Shown here in pieces: positions 42,274-52,085 of a DNA stretch of 64,000 nt. Positions within the stretch are counted from its first letter, which is position 1. Each line of letters starts with the position of its first letter. The stretch covers positions 1,736,001-1,800,000 of the forward strand of contig NZ_CP141614.1 in the NCBI RefSeq assembly GCF_035593265.1, read 5' to 3'. This DNA is from Limnochorda sp. LNt (lineage in GTDB: Bacteria > Bacillota > Limnochordia > Limnochordales > Geochordaceae). Made by a program: the position numbers and the translations under genes. The notes under the pieces are model-generated. The model searched no databases. It was not told the origin of the DNA and saw only the letters and a list, made by a program, of their open reading frames with translations.

Positions 42274-43848
42274 CTAGCGCTGCTCCGGAGCCGCGCCGTC
42301 CTGGGTGGCGCCGCCGGACGACGCCTCCGGCTGCGGGCTGGCGTCGGCGGACGCCGCGTCGTCGCTCGCCCCGCCCGACTGGGAGCCCTGCTGCTGCTCC
42401 TGGAGCCGCCGCAAGAACTCCTCCTGCGCCCGCCGCTGCTCCTCCAGCACCTGCTGGATCTTCTCCAGCTCCTGCTCCTCGCGCTGGGCATCCTCGTCGA
42501 GCCCCATGCTGCGGAAGAGCATGTAGAGGGTCAGGTGCATCTGCATGTCCATGGGCGCCAGCGACGAGGCCTTGCGCAGGGCCCCGGCCGCCTTCTCCTT
42601 GTCACCCTTCTGCTGGTACACGTTGCCCAGTGCCAGGTGGAGCACCGGGTCGCTCGGCGCCAGCTCCGTGGCGCGGGTCAACGCGGCCAGGGCGTCGTCG
42701 ACACGCTGCAGCTGCAGCAGCGCCACGGCCTTGCCGTACTGCACGTAGGCGTCGTCGGGGTAGACCCGCGCCGCCTGCTCGTACAGCTCCAGCGCCCGCT
42801 CGGCGTCGCCCCGCCCGAGCGCGTCGCGGGCCGCCAGCTGCGGGTCGAGGATGGAGACCTCGGCGCTGTTGCGCAGGTCGGCGAACCACCGGGCGAAGTG
42901 CTCGTCGGCCTTCTCCTGCCGGATCTGCTCCGCCAGGGCAGGCTTGGCCCTCTCGAACTCCTCGCCCGCGGCCGCCTTGCGCTCGATCACCTGGATGACG
43001 TAGTAACCCTCGTCGGTCTCGATGGGGTCGGAGACGGCGCCGGGCTCCAGATCCCAGGCCACGGCCTCCACCGGCTCGGGCAGCACGTCGTGACCGACGA
43101 AGCCCAGATCGCCACCCGACTCCCCGCTCATCTCGTCGTCGGACTGCTCCCGCGCCACCTCGGCGAAGTCGGCACCCCCGCGGATCCGCTCCACGAGCTT
43201 CTGAGCACGCGCCAGGGCAGCTCGGGTATCGGCCTCGGCGGTGCTCGCGGGCCGCACCAGGATCTGGCGCAGCTTCACCTGCTCGTAGGCCCGCGCCACC
43301 TCCTCGTCGGTCACCTGCAGCTGCTCGGCCAGCTTGGCCTGGAGCTTCTCGGCCATGAGGCTCTCCTCGATGGCCTTGCGCAGGTCGGCCTCGGTCATGT
43401 TGCGCAAGCGTAGCTGACGCTCGTACTCCGACCGGGAGGGAAAGGCGTCACGGATGCGGGACAGCCGGTCGTTGACCTCGCCACGGCCCACGCGGATGCC
43501 CTCGTCCCGGGCGGCCTGCAGCAGCAGGCGCATGGCGATGAGCTGGTTGAGGGTCCGGTACTTGATCTCCTCGATGTCCGTCGGCCGCACCGAGCCCTGG
43601 ACCTGCTCGTACGACCGCAGCTGGTCGAGATAGGCCTGCTGGAAGGTGGCCATCGCGATGGCGTCGCCGTTGACGTGTGCGATGGCGGCCTCCGCGCCGC
43701 GGTCGCCCTGCACGGCGGGGATGCCCACGTAGGCCAGCGTCACGGCGAAGGCCACCGCGACCGCGATGATGATCCACTTCATCTGGCGGCGCAGCCGCTC
43801 CATGAACATGTCCGCTCGCAACCCCACTTCCCACCGGAACAGGCCCAT
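42274..43848 (-). CDS. Membrane-anchored PpiC-type peptidyl-prolyl isomerase with TPR tail
   Basis: 524 residues (ATG at 43848 or 43809). A membrane helix (about 25-44, WIIIAVAVAFAVTLAYVG) anchors a SurA-like N-domain (AHVNGDAIAMATFQQAYLDQ), then a parvulin domain (about 190-290: VKLRQILVRPAS, SGGDLGFVGHDVLPEPVEA, TDEGYYVIQVIERK), and three TPR units (about 335-440). A long Gln/Glu coiled tail ends in a low-complexity acidic stretch. It is probably an extracytoplasmic foldase of the PrsA/SurA type. The TPR addition is unusual and suggests a scaffold role. No lipobox is visible. Confidence 0.82.
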   Translation of the reverse strand: MGLFRWEVGLRADMFMERLRRQMKWIIIAVAVAFAVTLAYVGIPAVQGDRGAEAAIAHVNGDAIAMATFQQAYLDQLRSYEQVQGSVRPTDIEEIKYRTLNQLIAMRLLLQAARDEGIRVGRGEVNDRLSRIRDAFPSRSEYERQLRLRNMTEADLRKAIEESLMAEKLQAKLAEQLQVTDEEVARAYEQVKLRQILVRPASTAEADTRAALARAQKLVERIRGGADFAEVAREQSDDEMSGESGGDLGFVGHDVLPEPVEAVAWDLEPGAVSDPIETDEGYYVIQVIERKAAAGEEFERAKPALAEQIRQEKADEHFARWFADLRNSAEVSILDPQLAARDALGRGDAERALELYEQAARVYPDDAYVQYGKAVALLQLQRVDDALAALTRATELAPSDPVLHLALGNVYQQKGDKEKAAGALRKASSLAPMDMQMHLTLYMLFRSMGLDEDAQREEQELEKIQQVLEEQRRAQEEFLRRLQEQQQGSQSGGASDDAASADASPQPEASSGGATQDGAAPEQR

Positions 43849-43899
43849 TCTATCCCCGGCGCCCGCGGGGCGTCCAGGGCCGGGCCCGTCGGCTCGGGC

Positions 43900-44343
43900 C
43901 TACCGCCGGCGCTCGACGACCAGCGTGACGGGCCCGTCGCACTCGACCAGCACTTGCATGGACTGACCGAAACTCCCGGTCGCCACGGGCACCCCCCGGG
44001 CCGCCACCGCCTCCTTGAGCGCCTCCAACCACGCCCGGGCCTCCGCGGCGGGCGCCGCTCGCTCGAAGCCGGGTCGTCTGCCGCGGCTGGCGTCGCCGGC
44101 CACGGTGAAGTTGGAGACCAGGAGCACCGACCCCTGCACGTCGGCCACGCTGCGGTTGAGCCGGCCCGCCTCGTCGTCGAAGATGCGCAAATGGACCAGC
44201 TTGTCGGCCAGCCATGCCACGTCGGAGTCCGTGTCGTCCCGCTCCACGGCGACGAAGGCCACCAGACCCCGCCCGATCTCGCCCACCGGCTGACCGTCGA
44301 CGATGACACGGCCCCGGCTGACCCGCTGCACCACCGCTCGCAC
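43900..44343 (-). CDS. dtd: D-aminoacyl-tRNA deacylase
   Basis: 147 residues from GTG at 44343. Signatures: RAVVQRVSRGRVIVDGQPVG, VSNFTVAGDASRGRRPGFER (variant of the SQFTL..D..KG.RPSF motif) and VECDGPVTLVVE, equivalent to the Gly-cisPro (DGPVT) chirality-proofreading motif. It follows relA by 17 bases, as in Bacillus. Confidence 0.94.
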   Translation of the reverse strand: MRAVVQRVSRGRVIVDGQPVGEIGRGLVAFVAVERDDTDSDVAWLADKLVHLRIFDDEAGRLNRSVADVQGSVLLVSNFTVAGDASRGRRPGFERAAPAAEARAWLEALKEAVAARGVPVATGSFGQSMQVLVECDGPVTLVVERRR

Positions 44344-44360
44344 CAGAACGCGGCCTCCCT

Positions 44361-46583
44361 CTACGGCCGGGACTCCCCGGCGCCGGAGGGGACGGGCTCG
44401 GCTCGTCGCACGTCGATGATGCCCTCCACCTTGCGGACGCGTCGCACCACGTCGTCGAGGTGGTCCATGCCGCCCACGTCCACCACCACGTGGATGATGG
44501 CCAGGTGCTGGCGGGTCGTGCGGGTCTGGACCGCCTCGATGTTGGTCTTGCCGTCGGAGATGGCGTTGATGACGTTGGAGAGGAGGTTGACCCGGTCGTG
44601 GGCCTCGATGCGCAGCTCCACGGGGTAGACCGCGCCGGGGACCCGGTTCCATCGGACCTCGACCCGGCGCTGCGGCTCGTCGACCAGTGTCTGCACGTTG
44701 GGACAGTCGGCCCGGTGCACCGAGATGCCGCGCCCGCGCGTCACGTAGCCCACGATGGGGTCGCCCGGCACCGGGCTGCAGCACTTGGAGAAGCGGATCA
44801 GGACGTTGTCGGCGCCCTCGACGCTGACGCCGACGGTGGCCGGCGTCGTGCGACCCTGGCGCGCCCCCGCCCCCTGCAGGCGCTGCTGGCGAGCCCGTGC
44901 CACCAGCTCCTCGCGCCCCACCAGCCGCCCCAGGGCGTGCATCGGGGAGATGCGGCCGAAGCCGATGGCCGAGTAGAGGTCGTCGACGCCGGCCAGCCCG
45001 TATCGGCGGGCCACGGAGGCCAGGGCGTCGTGGCGGGAGGCCTCGGCCAGGTCGATGCCGAAGCGCTTGGCCTCCCGTTCCAACAGCTCCCGCCCTCTCT
45101 CGACGCTCTGCTCGCGGCGGGCCTCCTTGAGGAAGCTGCGGATCTTGCTCCGGGCCTTGGAGGTCTTGACGAACTTGAGCCAGTCCTGGCTTGGCTGGCC
45201 GTGCTTGGCCGTGACGATCTCGACGATCTCGCCGTTGCGAAGGCGGTAGTCCAGGGGCACCAGCCGGCCGTTGACCTTGGCGCCCGAGCAGCGCAGCCCG
45301 ATGTCGGTGTGGACGGCGAAGGCGAAGTCGACGGGGGTGGCGCCGGCCGGCAGGCTCTTGACGTCGCCCTTGGGCGTGAAGACGAAGACCTCGTCCTCGA
45401 AGAGGTCGATCTTGAGGGTCTCCATGAACTCGTGGGGATCCTGGTCCTTCATCTCCCGGAGCCATTCCATCACCTGCCGCAGCCACGCCACCTTGGCGTC
45501 GAAGGCGGTGGCCGACCGCCGCTCCTTGTACAGCCAGTGGGCGGCGATCCCGCGCTCGGCCACGTCGTGCATCTGCTGCGTGCGGATCTGCACCTCGAGG
45601 GGCTCGCCCCGGGGCCCGATGACCGTGGTGTGCAGCGACTGGTACAAATTGGACTTGGGCATGGCGATGAAGTCCTTGAAGCGGCCGGGGATGGGCTTCC
45701 AGAGGCTGTGCACCATGCCCAGGACGGCGTAGCACTCCTTGACGTCGTTGACGATGACCCGCACCGCCATCAGGTCGTAGATCTCGTCCAGGGTGCGCCC
45801 CTGGGTGCGCATCTTCTGGTAGATGGAGTAGAAGTGCTTGGGCCTCCCCTGGACCCGGCCGTCGATGCCCATCTCCCGCAGCCGGGCCCGCAGGATCTCC
45901 ATGACCTCCTCGAGCTCGCCCTCGCGCTCGGTGCGCTTCTTGGCCACCGCCTGCACGAGCTGGTAGTAGGCGGTGGGGTCCAGGTACCGCAGCGCCAGGT
46001 CCTCCATCTCCCACTTGATCTGCCAGATGCCCAGGCGGTGGGCCAGGGGGGCGTAGATCTCCAGTGTCTCCTGCGCCACCTTGCGCTGGCGCTCCGGAGG
46101 CAGGTGGCGCAGCGTGCGCATGTTGTGGAGGCGGTCGGCCAGCTTGATCAGCACCACCCGCAGGTCCTCGGCCATGGCCAGGAACATCTTGCGGAGGTTC
46201 TCGGCCTGCTGCGCCTCCCGGGATTGGAACGGGATCTTGCTCAGCTTGGTGACCCCGTCCACCAGGCGGGCGATCTCCGGCGTGAAGGCCTGCTCCAGCT
46301 CCTCGACCGTGACGGGGGTGTCCTCCAGCACGTCGTGGAGCAGGCCCGCGGCGATGGTGGCCACGTCCACCTCCAGGTCGGCCAGGATGCGCGCCACCTC
46401 CACCGGGTGCAGGAAGAACGACTCCCCCGAGTCGCGCAGCTGGCCGGCGTGGGCCTCCCTCGCGAATCGGTAGGCCTTGCCCAGCAGCTCCGTCTCCACG
46501 GAGGGATGGTAGGCACGCACCCTCTCGATGAGAGCCTCGAGCGGCGCATCCAACGCCGCGGCCGCCTGCACGCCGCTACTCAT
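44361..46583 (-). CDS. relA: Bifunctional (p)ppGpp synthetase/hydrolase
   Basis: 740 residues. The HD hydrolase domain looks active (FFLHPVEVARILADLE, GLLHDVLEDTPV, LIKLADRLHNMRTL). The synthetase domain has GRPKHFYSIYQKM and AMPKSNLYQSLHTTVIGP. TGS (VFTPKGDVKSLPAGATPVDF), zinc-finger (FSKCCSPVPGDPIVGYVTRG) and ACT domains follow. It controls the stringent response. Order apt-relA-dtd is conserved in Firmicutes. Confidence 0.97.
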   Translation of the reverse strand: MSSGVQAAAALDAPLEALIERVRAYHPSVETELLGKAYRFAREAHAGQLRDSGESFFLHPVEVARILADLEVDVATIAAGLLHDVLEDTPVTVEELEQAFTPEIARLVDGVTKLSKIPFQSREAQQAENLRKMFLAMAEDLRVVLIKLADRLHNMRTLRHLPPERQRKVAQETLEIYAPLAHRLGIWQIKWEMEDLALRYLDPTAYYQLVQAVAKKRTEREGELEEVMEILRARLREMGIDGRVQGRPKHFYSIYQKMRTQGRTLDEIYDLMAVRVIVNDVKECYAVLGMVHSLWKPIPGRFKDFIAMPKSNLYQSLHTTVIGPRGEPLEVQIRTQQMHDVAERGIAAHWLYKERRSATAFDAKVAWLRQVMEWLREMKDQDPHEFMETLKIDLFEDEVFVFTPKGDVKSLPAGATPVDFAFAVHTDIGLRCSGAKVNGRLVPLDYRLRNGEIVEIVTAKHGQPSQDWLKFVKTSKARSKIRSFLKEARREQSVERGRELLEREAKRFGIDLAEASRHDALASVARRYGLAGVDDLYSAIGFGRISPMHALGRLVGREELVARARQQRLQGAGARQGRTTPATVGVSVEGADNVLIRFSKCCSPVPGDPIVGYVTRGRGISVHRADCPNVQTLVDEPQRRVEVRWNRVPGAVYPVELRIEAHDRVNLLSNVINAISDGKTNIEAVQTRTTRQHLAIIHVVVDVGGMDHLDDVVRRVRKVEGIIDVRRAEPVPSGAGESRP

Positions 46584-46613
46584 GACCGACCCCGATGGGC
46601 CCGGCCACCTCCC

Positions 46614-47147
46614 CTATGAATCGTAGCGCACCAGCGCCAGGATGCGATCCGAGTCGAAGCCCATGGCCTCCAGGCGCTGACGTCCTCCCAGGTAGGCGAG
46701 CTCGATGAGGAAGGCGAAACCGACGATCTGGGCCCCCAGCTGCTGGACCAGCCGAGCCGCTGCCCCCATGGTGCCGCCCGTCGCCAGGAGATCGTCCACC
46801 ATCAGCACGCGCTGACCGGGCGCCAGCGCGTCCTTGTGGATCTCCAGGGCGTCCATCCCGTACTCCAGCTCGTACTCGACGCGGATCTTGTCCGCCGGCA
46901 GCTTGCCCGGCTTGCGGATCAAGACGAAGCCGGCGCCCAGCTCGTAGGCCAACGGCGAGCCCAGGGCGAAGCCGCGGGACTCCACGCCCACCACCATCTC
47001 GATCCGCTCGTCCCGGAAGCGGCGGGCCATCGAGCGGATGATGTAGGCCAGGGCGGCCGGGTCTCGCATGACGGTCGTGATGTCCTTGAAGCTGACACCC
47101 GGTCGGGGGAAGTCGGGGATCTCCCGAATGAGCGCTTTCAAGTCCAT
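46614..47147 (-). CDS. apt: Adenine phosphoribosyltransferase
   Basis: 177 residues from ATG at 47147 (a TTG at 47174 is less likely). Signatures: IREIPDFPRPGVSFKDITTV, VVGVESRGFALGSPLAYELG and the PRPP loop RVLMVDDLLATGGTMGAA. It salvages adenine to AMP. Confidence 0.96.
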   Translation of the reverse strand: MDLKALIREIPDFPRPGVSFKDITTVMRDPAALAYIIRSMARRFRDERIEMVVGVESRGFALGSPLAYELGAGFVLIRKPGKLPADKIRVEYELEYGMDALEIHKDALAPGQRVLMVDDLLATGGTMGAAARLVQQLGAQIVGFAFLIELAYLGGRQRLEAMGFDSDRILALVRYDS

Positions 47148-47198
47148 GCGTGCGTCCAGACCTCTTTTCCTCAAGACCCGCAGACCACGGGTGGCCGG

Positions 47199-49928
47199 TC
47201 AGGCGGAGCGTCCCGGGGCCGTGGCGGCCCCGTCCTGCCACCAGATCGTCGCCGCCTCCGAGAAAGCCCCCTCGAGCGCCTGTTGCCAGAGGCGACGGGC
47301 CTCGATGAACTCATTATAGCGAGCGGACCGCGTCAGGTCGAGCTTTACGCCCGCTCTCACCCCCTTCCACCGCCATCCGCGCCCGCCGGCGGCCCGCTCG
47401 ACCACCCCCAACTCCTCGAAGACCGCGATCGCGTTGGCGACCAGCGCGGCCGACAGACGCGGACGGCTGCGGGGGTCCAGCACCCCCAGGGAGCTCGCGA
47501 GCTGGCCGGGGTCCTCCGGCAGGTCGGGACCGGCCACGCTGGCCTGAGCGGTCAGCAGCCGGTAGAGGTGACGCAGCGTCTCGAGGTCGGGCAGCGGGGC
47601 CAGCCACCGCTCCTCGGCGCGCTGGCGCTGCCGCTCACCGTAGGCCAGCACCAGCCGCCGCACGGCGCCCGACGAGACGAGACGGGCCCAGGCCCACGGC
47701 GAGTCGGGCAGCTCCCACACCCAGAGTTCGACGGGCCCCGGCAAGCTCGCCAACACCGCGGGCGTCCAGGTGATCAGCACGGCGGCACCATCACCCAGGA
47801 GGCCGGCGGGAGCGGGGATCTCCTCGGGCCGGCCCGCCCATGCCACCCGACCCGCCAGGTGGGGAGCGTGCCGCCAGCCCGCCGTGCACAGCCGCAGGGC
47901 CGCTTGCCCGTCGCCCACGGCCACCACCACCGGCGTGGCGCCGGCTGCACCGGTGAGGCTCGCCACCGGCGTGCCTTGCGGGCTCCACTCGCCCCACGCG
48001 CCGTGCGGGACCTCGTCGGCCAGGCCCCGACGATCCTCCACGACCGGCGGCGCCACCGGGCCGCGGCGCTCCCCTGCCGCCCGGGCGCCCACCACGGCCT
48101 TCGCGACGGCCGAGACGTCGGCAGGGCCGCACACCGCAGGGGCCCTGCCACCCCCCACCGCGACGGGGGCGGCCCACGCCCACACGATGCGCGGCACGGC
48201 GCCGTCCGACTCTCGGATGGCCAGGGCCCGCATCTCGAGCTCGCCCCATCGCCCCCGGCGTGGTACGAAGGCGACGTCGATCCCGCGCCCCGCCTCGCGT
48301 GCCCGCTCCACCACCGGCAGCCACTCCTGGGCCCGGCCGAAGGCGATGACGCCGGCCTCCACCCCCGTCTCCGGCTCCCGCACCACCAGACGCAGGTGCC
48401 GGCCGTCCTGGCCCACGGGGCGCGCCTCCAGCGGGAGCAGGGCCGCGGCACCCAGCGCGGGCCGGGGGTTACCCTCGCCATGGGGCTCCAGCATCGCCAG
48501 CTGATCGGCCAGCTCCGGCCCCACATCGGCCAGGGAGACCCACGCATCCAGATCGACGCGGCTGGCGTACGGCCCCCTCCAGCGGGCCCCCACCGCCTCG
48601 ACCAGGCGCTCCCGCAGGGCCGGGACATCCTGGCTCGCCATGGAGAAACCCGCCGCCATGGGGTGTCCGCCGAACTTGACGAAGAGCGGCCCGCACGCGG
48701 CCATGGCCTCGTAGAGGTTGACATCGGGGACGCTGCGAGCCGATCCCCGGGCCTCCTCCCCCTCCAGGGCGATCACCACCGCGGGACGCGCGAAGCGCTC
48801 CACCAGCCGGGAGGCCACCACGCCGACGACGCCCGGGTGCCAGCCCTCGCCGGCCACCACCACCACGGGAGGGTCGCCGGCCTCCACCTGGCGCTCGGCC
48901 TCCGCCACGGCCTGCTCCAGGATGCGCCGCTCCATCTCCTGCCGGGCGCGGTTGGCGGCGTCCAGCCGCTGGGCGGGCTCGGCGGCCTCCTCGGGCGATC
49001 GCGCCAGCAGCAGCGCCAACCCTACCGAGGGATCGTCGACGCGACCCGCCGCGTTGAGCCGCGGCGCCAGGATGAAGGCGATGTGGTAAGCATCGACCTC
49101 CGCCGTCGAGATGCCGGCCACCGAGGCCAGGGCCTGCAGACCCGGCAGCGGCCGGGCGCGTAGCCGCTGCAGCCCCTCCCGCACCAGGCGACGGTTTTCG
49201 CCGGTGAGGCTCACGACGTCGGCCACGGTGCCGATGGCCGCGAGCTGGACCAGCTCGTCCACCTCGGGGTCGCCCGGGCGGTCGGCGAAGGCCAGCAGGG
49301 CCATGGCCGTGTGATAGGCGAGACCGGCCGCGGCCATCTCCTCGCCGCCGGGCAGGCCGGTCATCCGGTGGGCCGCCACCACCGCGGCGGCCGGGGGCAG
49401 TCGAGGCCCCGGCTCGTGATGGTCGACCACCACCACGTCCAGGCCGTGCCGGGAGGCCTGCCGGATGGCCGACATGGCCGTCAGGCCGCAGTCGACCGCT
49501 ACGACCAGGCGGACGCCCCGCCCGGCCATCTCCACCAACACGTCCTCGTGCAGCCCGTAACCCTGGGAGAGACGGTGCGGGATGAAGGGCCGCACCTCTG
49601 CGCCGAGGCGGCGCAGGGCGCGCACGAGGATGGCCGTGGCCGTCTGCCCGTCGGCGTCGTAGTCGCCGTAGACCACGATGGGCTCCCGGCGCCGCACGCC
49701 CTGCAGCATGCGCCAGGCCGCGGCCTTGACGCCCGGCAGCCGCCACGGGGCCGACGCCCCGTGAGCCGGCGCCAGGAACTCGCGGGCGGCCGAGACGTCC
49801 CCCATCCCGCGGTTGAGCAGGAGCTGACCCACCAGGGGGTGCAGACCCAGCCGGCTCGCGAGCCGCCGAGCCCGGACGGGGTCCGGACTGGGAGCGTGCC
49901 ACGAGGCCGCCGCGCCGACCTCAGCCAT
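47199..49928 (-). CDS. recJ: Single-strand DNA exonuclease RecJ with long C-terminal extension
   Basis: 909 residues. DHH-family motifs: VVYGDYDADGQTATAIL (89-94), VAVDCGLTA, VVVVDHHEPGP (DHH at 169-171), and the DHHA1 domain with FGGHPMAAGFSM. An OB-fold region follows (to about residue 560). The last roughly 340 residues form an extra domain with a helicase-like or regulatory look (WAWAAPVAVGGGRAPAV, LPDLETLRHLYRLLTAQASV) and a C-terminal helical part. Bacillus RecJ also has a C-terminal extension, shorter than this one. Role: 5'-3' resection in recombination. Confidence 0.95.
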   Translation of the reverse strand: MAEVGAAASWHAPSPDPVRARRLASRLGLHPLVGQLLLNRGMGDVSAAREFLAPAHGASAPWRLPGVKAAAWRMLQGVRRREPIVVYGDYDADGQTATAILVRALRRLGAEVRPFIPHRLSQGYGLHEDVLVEMAGRGVRLVVAVDCGLTAMSAIRQASRHGLDVVVVDHHEPGPRLPPAAAVVAAHRMTGLPGGEEMAAAGLAYHTAMALLAFADRPGDPEVDELVQLAAIGTVADVVSLTGENRRLVREGLQRLRARPLPGLQALASVAGISTAEVDAYHIAFILAPRLNAAGRVDDPSVGLALLLARSPEEAAEPAQRLDAANRARQEMERRILEQAVAEAERQVEAGDPPVVVVAGEGWHPGVVGVVASRLVERFARPAVVIALEGEEARGSARSVPDVNLYEAMAACGPLFVKFGGHPMAAGFSMASQDVPALRERLVEAVGARWRGPYASRVDLDAWVSLADVGPELADQLAMLEPHGEGNPRPALGAAALLPLEARPVGQDGRHLRLVVREPETGVEAGVIAFGRAQEWLPVVERAREAGRGIDVAFVPRRGRWGELEMRALAIRESDGAVPRIVWAWAAPVAVGGGRAPAVCGPADVSAVAKAVVGARAAGERRGPVAPPVVEDRRGLADEVPHGAWGEWSPQGTPVASLTGAAGATPVVVAVGDGQAALRLCTAGWRHAPHLAGRVAWAGRPEEIPAPAGLLGDGAAVLITWTPAVLASLPGPVELWVWELPDSPWAWARLVSSGAVRRLVLAYGERQRQRAEERWLAPLPDLETLRHLYRLLTAQASVAGPDLPEDPGQLASSLGVLDPRSRPRLSAALVANAIAVFEELGVVERAAGGRGWRWKGVRAGVKLDLTRSARYNEFIEARRLWQQALEGAFSEAATIWWQDGAATAPGRSA

Positions 49929-49952
49929 CCGCCTCGCGCCGCCCCGACGGCC

Positions 49953-50378
49953 TCAACGGCCGGACCCCTCGGCATCGGCCAGGCTGCCTGCCGGCGGCGC
50001 CGGACCAGCCTCCGACGATGCCGGCGCATCCTCACGGCCCGGCCCCTCCTCTTGGGTCCCCTGGTGGTCGAGCCGGCTCGCGAGGCGGTCCCGCTCCGCC
50101 TCGAGCCCGGCCAGGCGCACCTCCAGCCGCCGGATCTGGCGTGCCAGCTGACGGCTCCGCAGCCTCAGCCGCAGGTCGTCGGCGCCGACCAGGAGCAAGA
50201 CGGCGGCCGCTCCCAGGGCGGCCGCGATCACCGAGAGCCGCCCCACGTCCGTCTGCCAGGTCCAGGCCAGGAAGCTGACCGTCACGCCCTGGGGGTTTTG
50301 CAGGGCGAAGGCGGCCACCACCAGGATCACCAGCACCGATGCGACTGCCAGCACTGTCACGGCTACTCGCTCCTTCAC
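49953..50378 (-). CDS. lapA: LapA/DUF1049-family membrane protein
   Basis: 141 residues from GTG at 50378 (GTGA overlap with the upstream kinase gene). Two membrane helices (VTVLAVASVLVILVVAAFAL, then SVIAAALGAAAVLLLVG) flank the hallmark LQNPQGVTVSFLAWTW. A coiled coil (RRLEVRLAGLEAERDRLASR) and a Pro/Ser-rich tail follow. Firmicute homologues (YrvD) lie directly upstream of recJ. Confidence 0.85.
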   Translation of the reverse strand: MKERVAVTVLAVASVLVILVVAAFALQNPQGVTVSFLAWTWQTDVGRLSVIAAALGAAAVLLLVGADDLRLRLRSRQLARQIRRLEVRLAGLEAERDRLASRLDHQGTQEEGPGREDAPASSEAGPAPPAGSLADAEGSGR

Positions 50379-52051
50379 AGCCGTCCCGATCGCCAGATGG
50401 CCCAGACCAGCACAGCCGCGGCCAACATGGAGGCCGTCACCGCCCCCGCCGCCAGGACGGGTACACCCAGCAGCTTCGGCGACGGCTGCCCCCACATCAC
50501 CCCGCCGGCCACGGCCAGTCCGGCGGCCAGCACCGCCAGCGCGAGCCGGTTGGCGGCCCGCTCGGCCCGTCTCAGGGCGGGATGCGTCTCCTGGCCCAGC
50601 CGCAGGCCCAGCGTCAGCCGCCCGGCTTCCAACTGCTCGAGGAGGCGGTCGACCCTCTCCGGGAGGGTACGGGTCACCTCGACGAGCTCCTGCACGTCGT
50701 CCACCGCCGCGGCCAGGTGCGAGCCCGGTCGCAGGCGACGCAGCCAGAGCCTCCGGGCGAAGGGCACCGCCACCTCCAGGGCGTTGAAGCCGGGGTCCAG
50801 GGTGCGGGCCAGGCCGTCCAGGATGGTCAGCGCCCGCGCCAGCAACAGAAGCTCGCCCGGCAGGCGCAGGCGGTGACGGGCCACCATCTCCAGCGAGTCC
50901 GCCACCACCTCACCCAGGGAGAGCTCCCGGATGGGGCGACCGTAGTTGCGGGCGATGAGGTCCTCCAGGTCCCGCTCCAGCGCCGCCCGGTCCGCCGTGG
51001 GCGGAACGATGCCCATCCGCCGCATGCTTCGCACGGCGCCCCTGGGGTCCTGGCGCACCGCCGCCATGAACGTGCGGGCGATCTGCTCGGTCAGCTCGGG
51101 CCGCAGCGAGGCCACCATGCCGAAGTCGAGCAGGCCCAGCTGGCCCCCGGGCAGCACCAGGAGGTTACCGGGGTGGGGATCCCCGTGGAAGTAGCGGTCC
51201 ACCAGGACCATCTTGAGGAAGATCTCCGCCCCGGTCCGCGCCAGCCGGCGCCGGTCCACGCCCATGCGCTCCAGGGCGTCGAAGTCGGTGATGCGCGCGC
51301 CGCGCAGACGCTCCATGGTCAGGACGCGCGCGCTGCTCCGGTCGACATACACGCGGGGGATGCGGATGCGGCCGTCGCCCCGGAAGTTGCGCCGGAATCG
51401 CTGGATCTGCCTCGCCTCGACGCGGTAGTCCAGCTCGCGTCGCATGATGCGGGCAAACTCGTCGGCCAGCTCGACGGGATCGAAGGGCAGCGGGCCGAGG
51501 CGTTGGGCCGCCAGCCGTGCCAGGTCCTGGATGATCTCCAGGTCGGTGCGCACCGTGGCCTCGACGCCCTGACGCAGCACCTTGACCACCACGGGCCGCC
51601 CGTCGGGGAGCTCGGCGCCGTGCACCTGCCCCAGCGAGGCCGAGGCCAGCGGCTCGGGGTCGACGTCGCGAAAGAGGCGCTCCAGCGGCGCCCCCAGCTC
51701 CTGCTCGATGACGGCCCGGATGGCGTTAAACGGCTGGGGCGGCACCTGGTCCTGCAGGCGAGCCAGCTCGTCCAGGTACTCCCGGGGCAGCAGGTCCGCC
51801 CGCAGGCTGAGCACCTGCCCCAGCTTGACGAAGGTGGGCCCCAGCTCCTCCAGGGCCTGCCGAAGGTGGACCGGGCCCGGCACGACCGGCTCCCTGGGGC
51901 GCCGGCGGGGCCATGGGCGGCGCAGCCCCACGGCGTCGGCGACCACGGCGAACCCGTGGCGCCCCAGCACCTCCAGCACCTCGCGATAGCGGCGCAGGTG
52001 CCGGAGCCGCCTCCCGAAGACGCCAACCCCCACGCCCTCGGCCCCGCTCAT
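50375..52051 (-). CDS. UbiB/AarF (ABC1) family atypical kinase
   Basis: 558 residues, ATG start. Family motifs: GPTFVKLGQVLSLRADLLP (KxGQ), LASASLGQVHGAEL (Ala-rich loop), GDPHPGNLLVLPGGQLGLLD. Two C-terminal membrane helices follow (about 500-550). UbiB-type proteins support ubiquinone or other isoprenoid lipid handling; in Firmicutes, which lack ubiquinone, the role is unclear and may concern menaquinone or lipid homeostasis. It is unusual between secF and lapA/recJ. Confidence 0.88.
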   Translation of the reverse strand: MSGAEGVGVGVFGRRLRHLRRYREVLEVLGRHGFAVVADAVGLRRPWPRRRPREPVVPGPVHLRQALEELGPTFVKLGQVLSLRADLLPREYLDELARLQDQVPPQPFNAIRAVIEQELGAPLERLFRDVDPEPLASASLGQVHGAELPDGRPVVVKVLRQGVEATVRTDLEIIQDLARLAAQRLGPLPFDPVELADEFARIMRRELDYRVEARQIQRFRRNFRGDGRIRIPRVYVDRSSARVLTMERLRGARITDFDALERMGVDRRRLARTGAEIFLKMVLVDRYFHGDPHPGNLLVLPGGQLGLLDFGMVASLRPELTEQIARTFMAAVRQDPRGAVRSMRRMGIVPPTADRAALERDLEDLIARNYGRPIRELSLGEVVADSLEMVARHRLRLPGELLLLARALTILDGLARTLDPGFNALEVAVPFARRLWLRRLRPGSHLAAAVDDVQELVEVTRTLPERVDRLLEQLEAGRLTLGLRLGQETHPALRRAERAANRLALAVLAAGLAVAGGVMWGQPSPKLLGVPVLAAGAVTASMLAAAVLVWAIWRSGRL

Positions 52052-52085
52052 GGGTCCACCCCGCTCCCGGGGCCGGCGCTCTAGC

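Noticed and set aside
47314-47319. TATAAT inside the recJ 3' end as an apt promoter
   Set aside because: It lies in coding sequence (codons for RYNE), with a mediocre -35 (TCGACC) 170 bases from apt; operon read-through is more likely. Not included as a feature.
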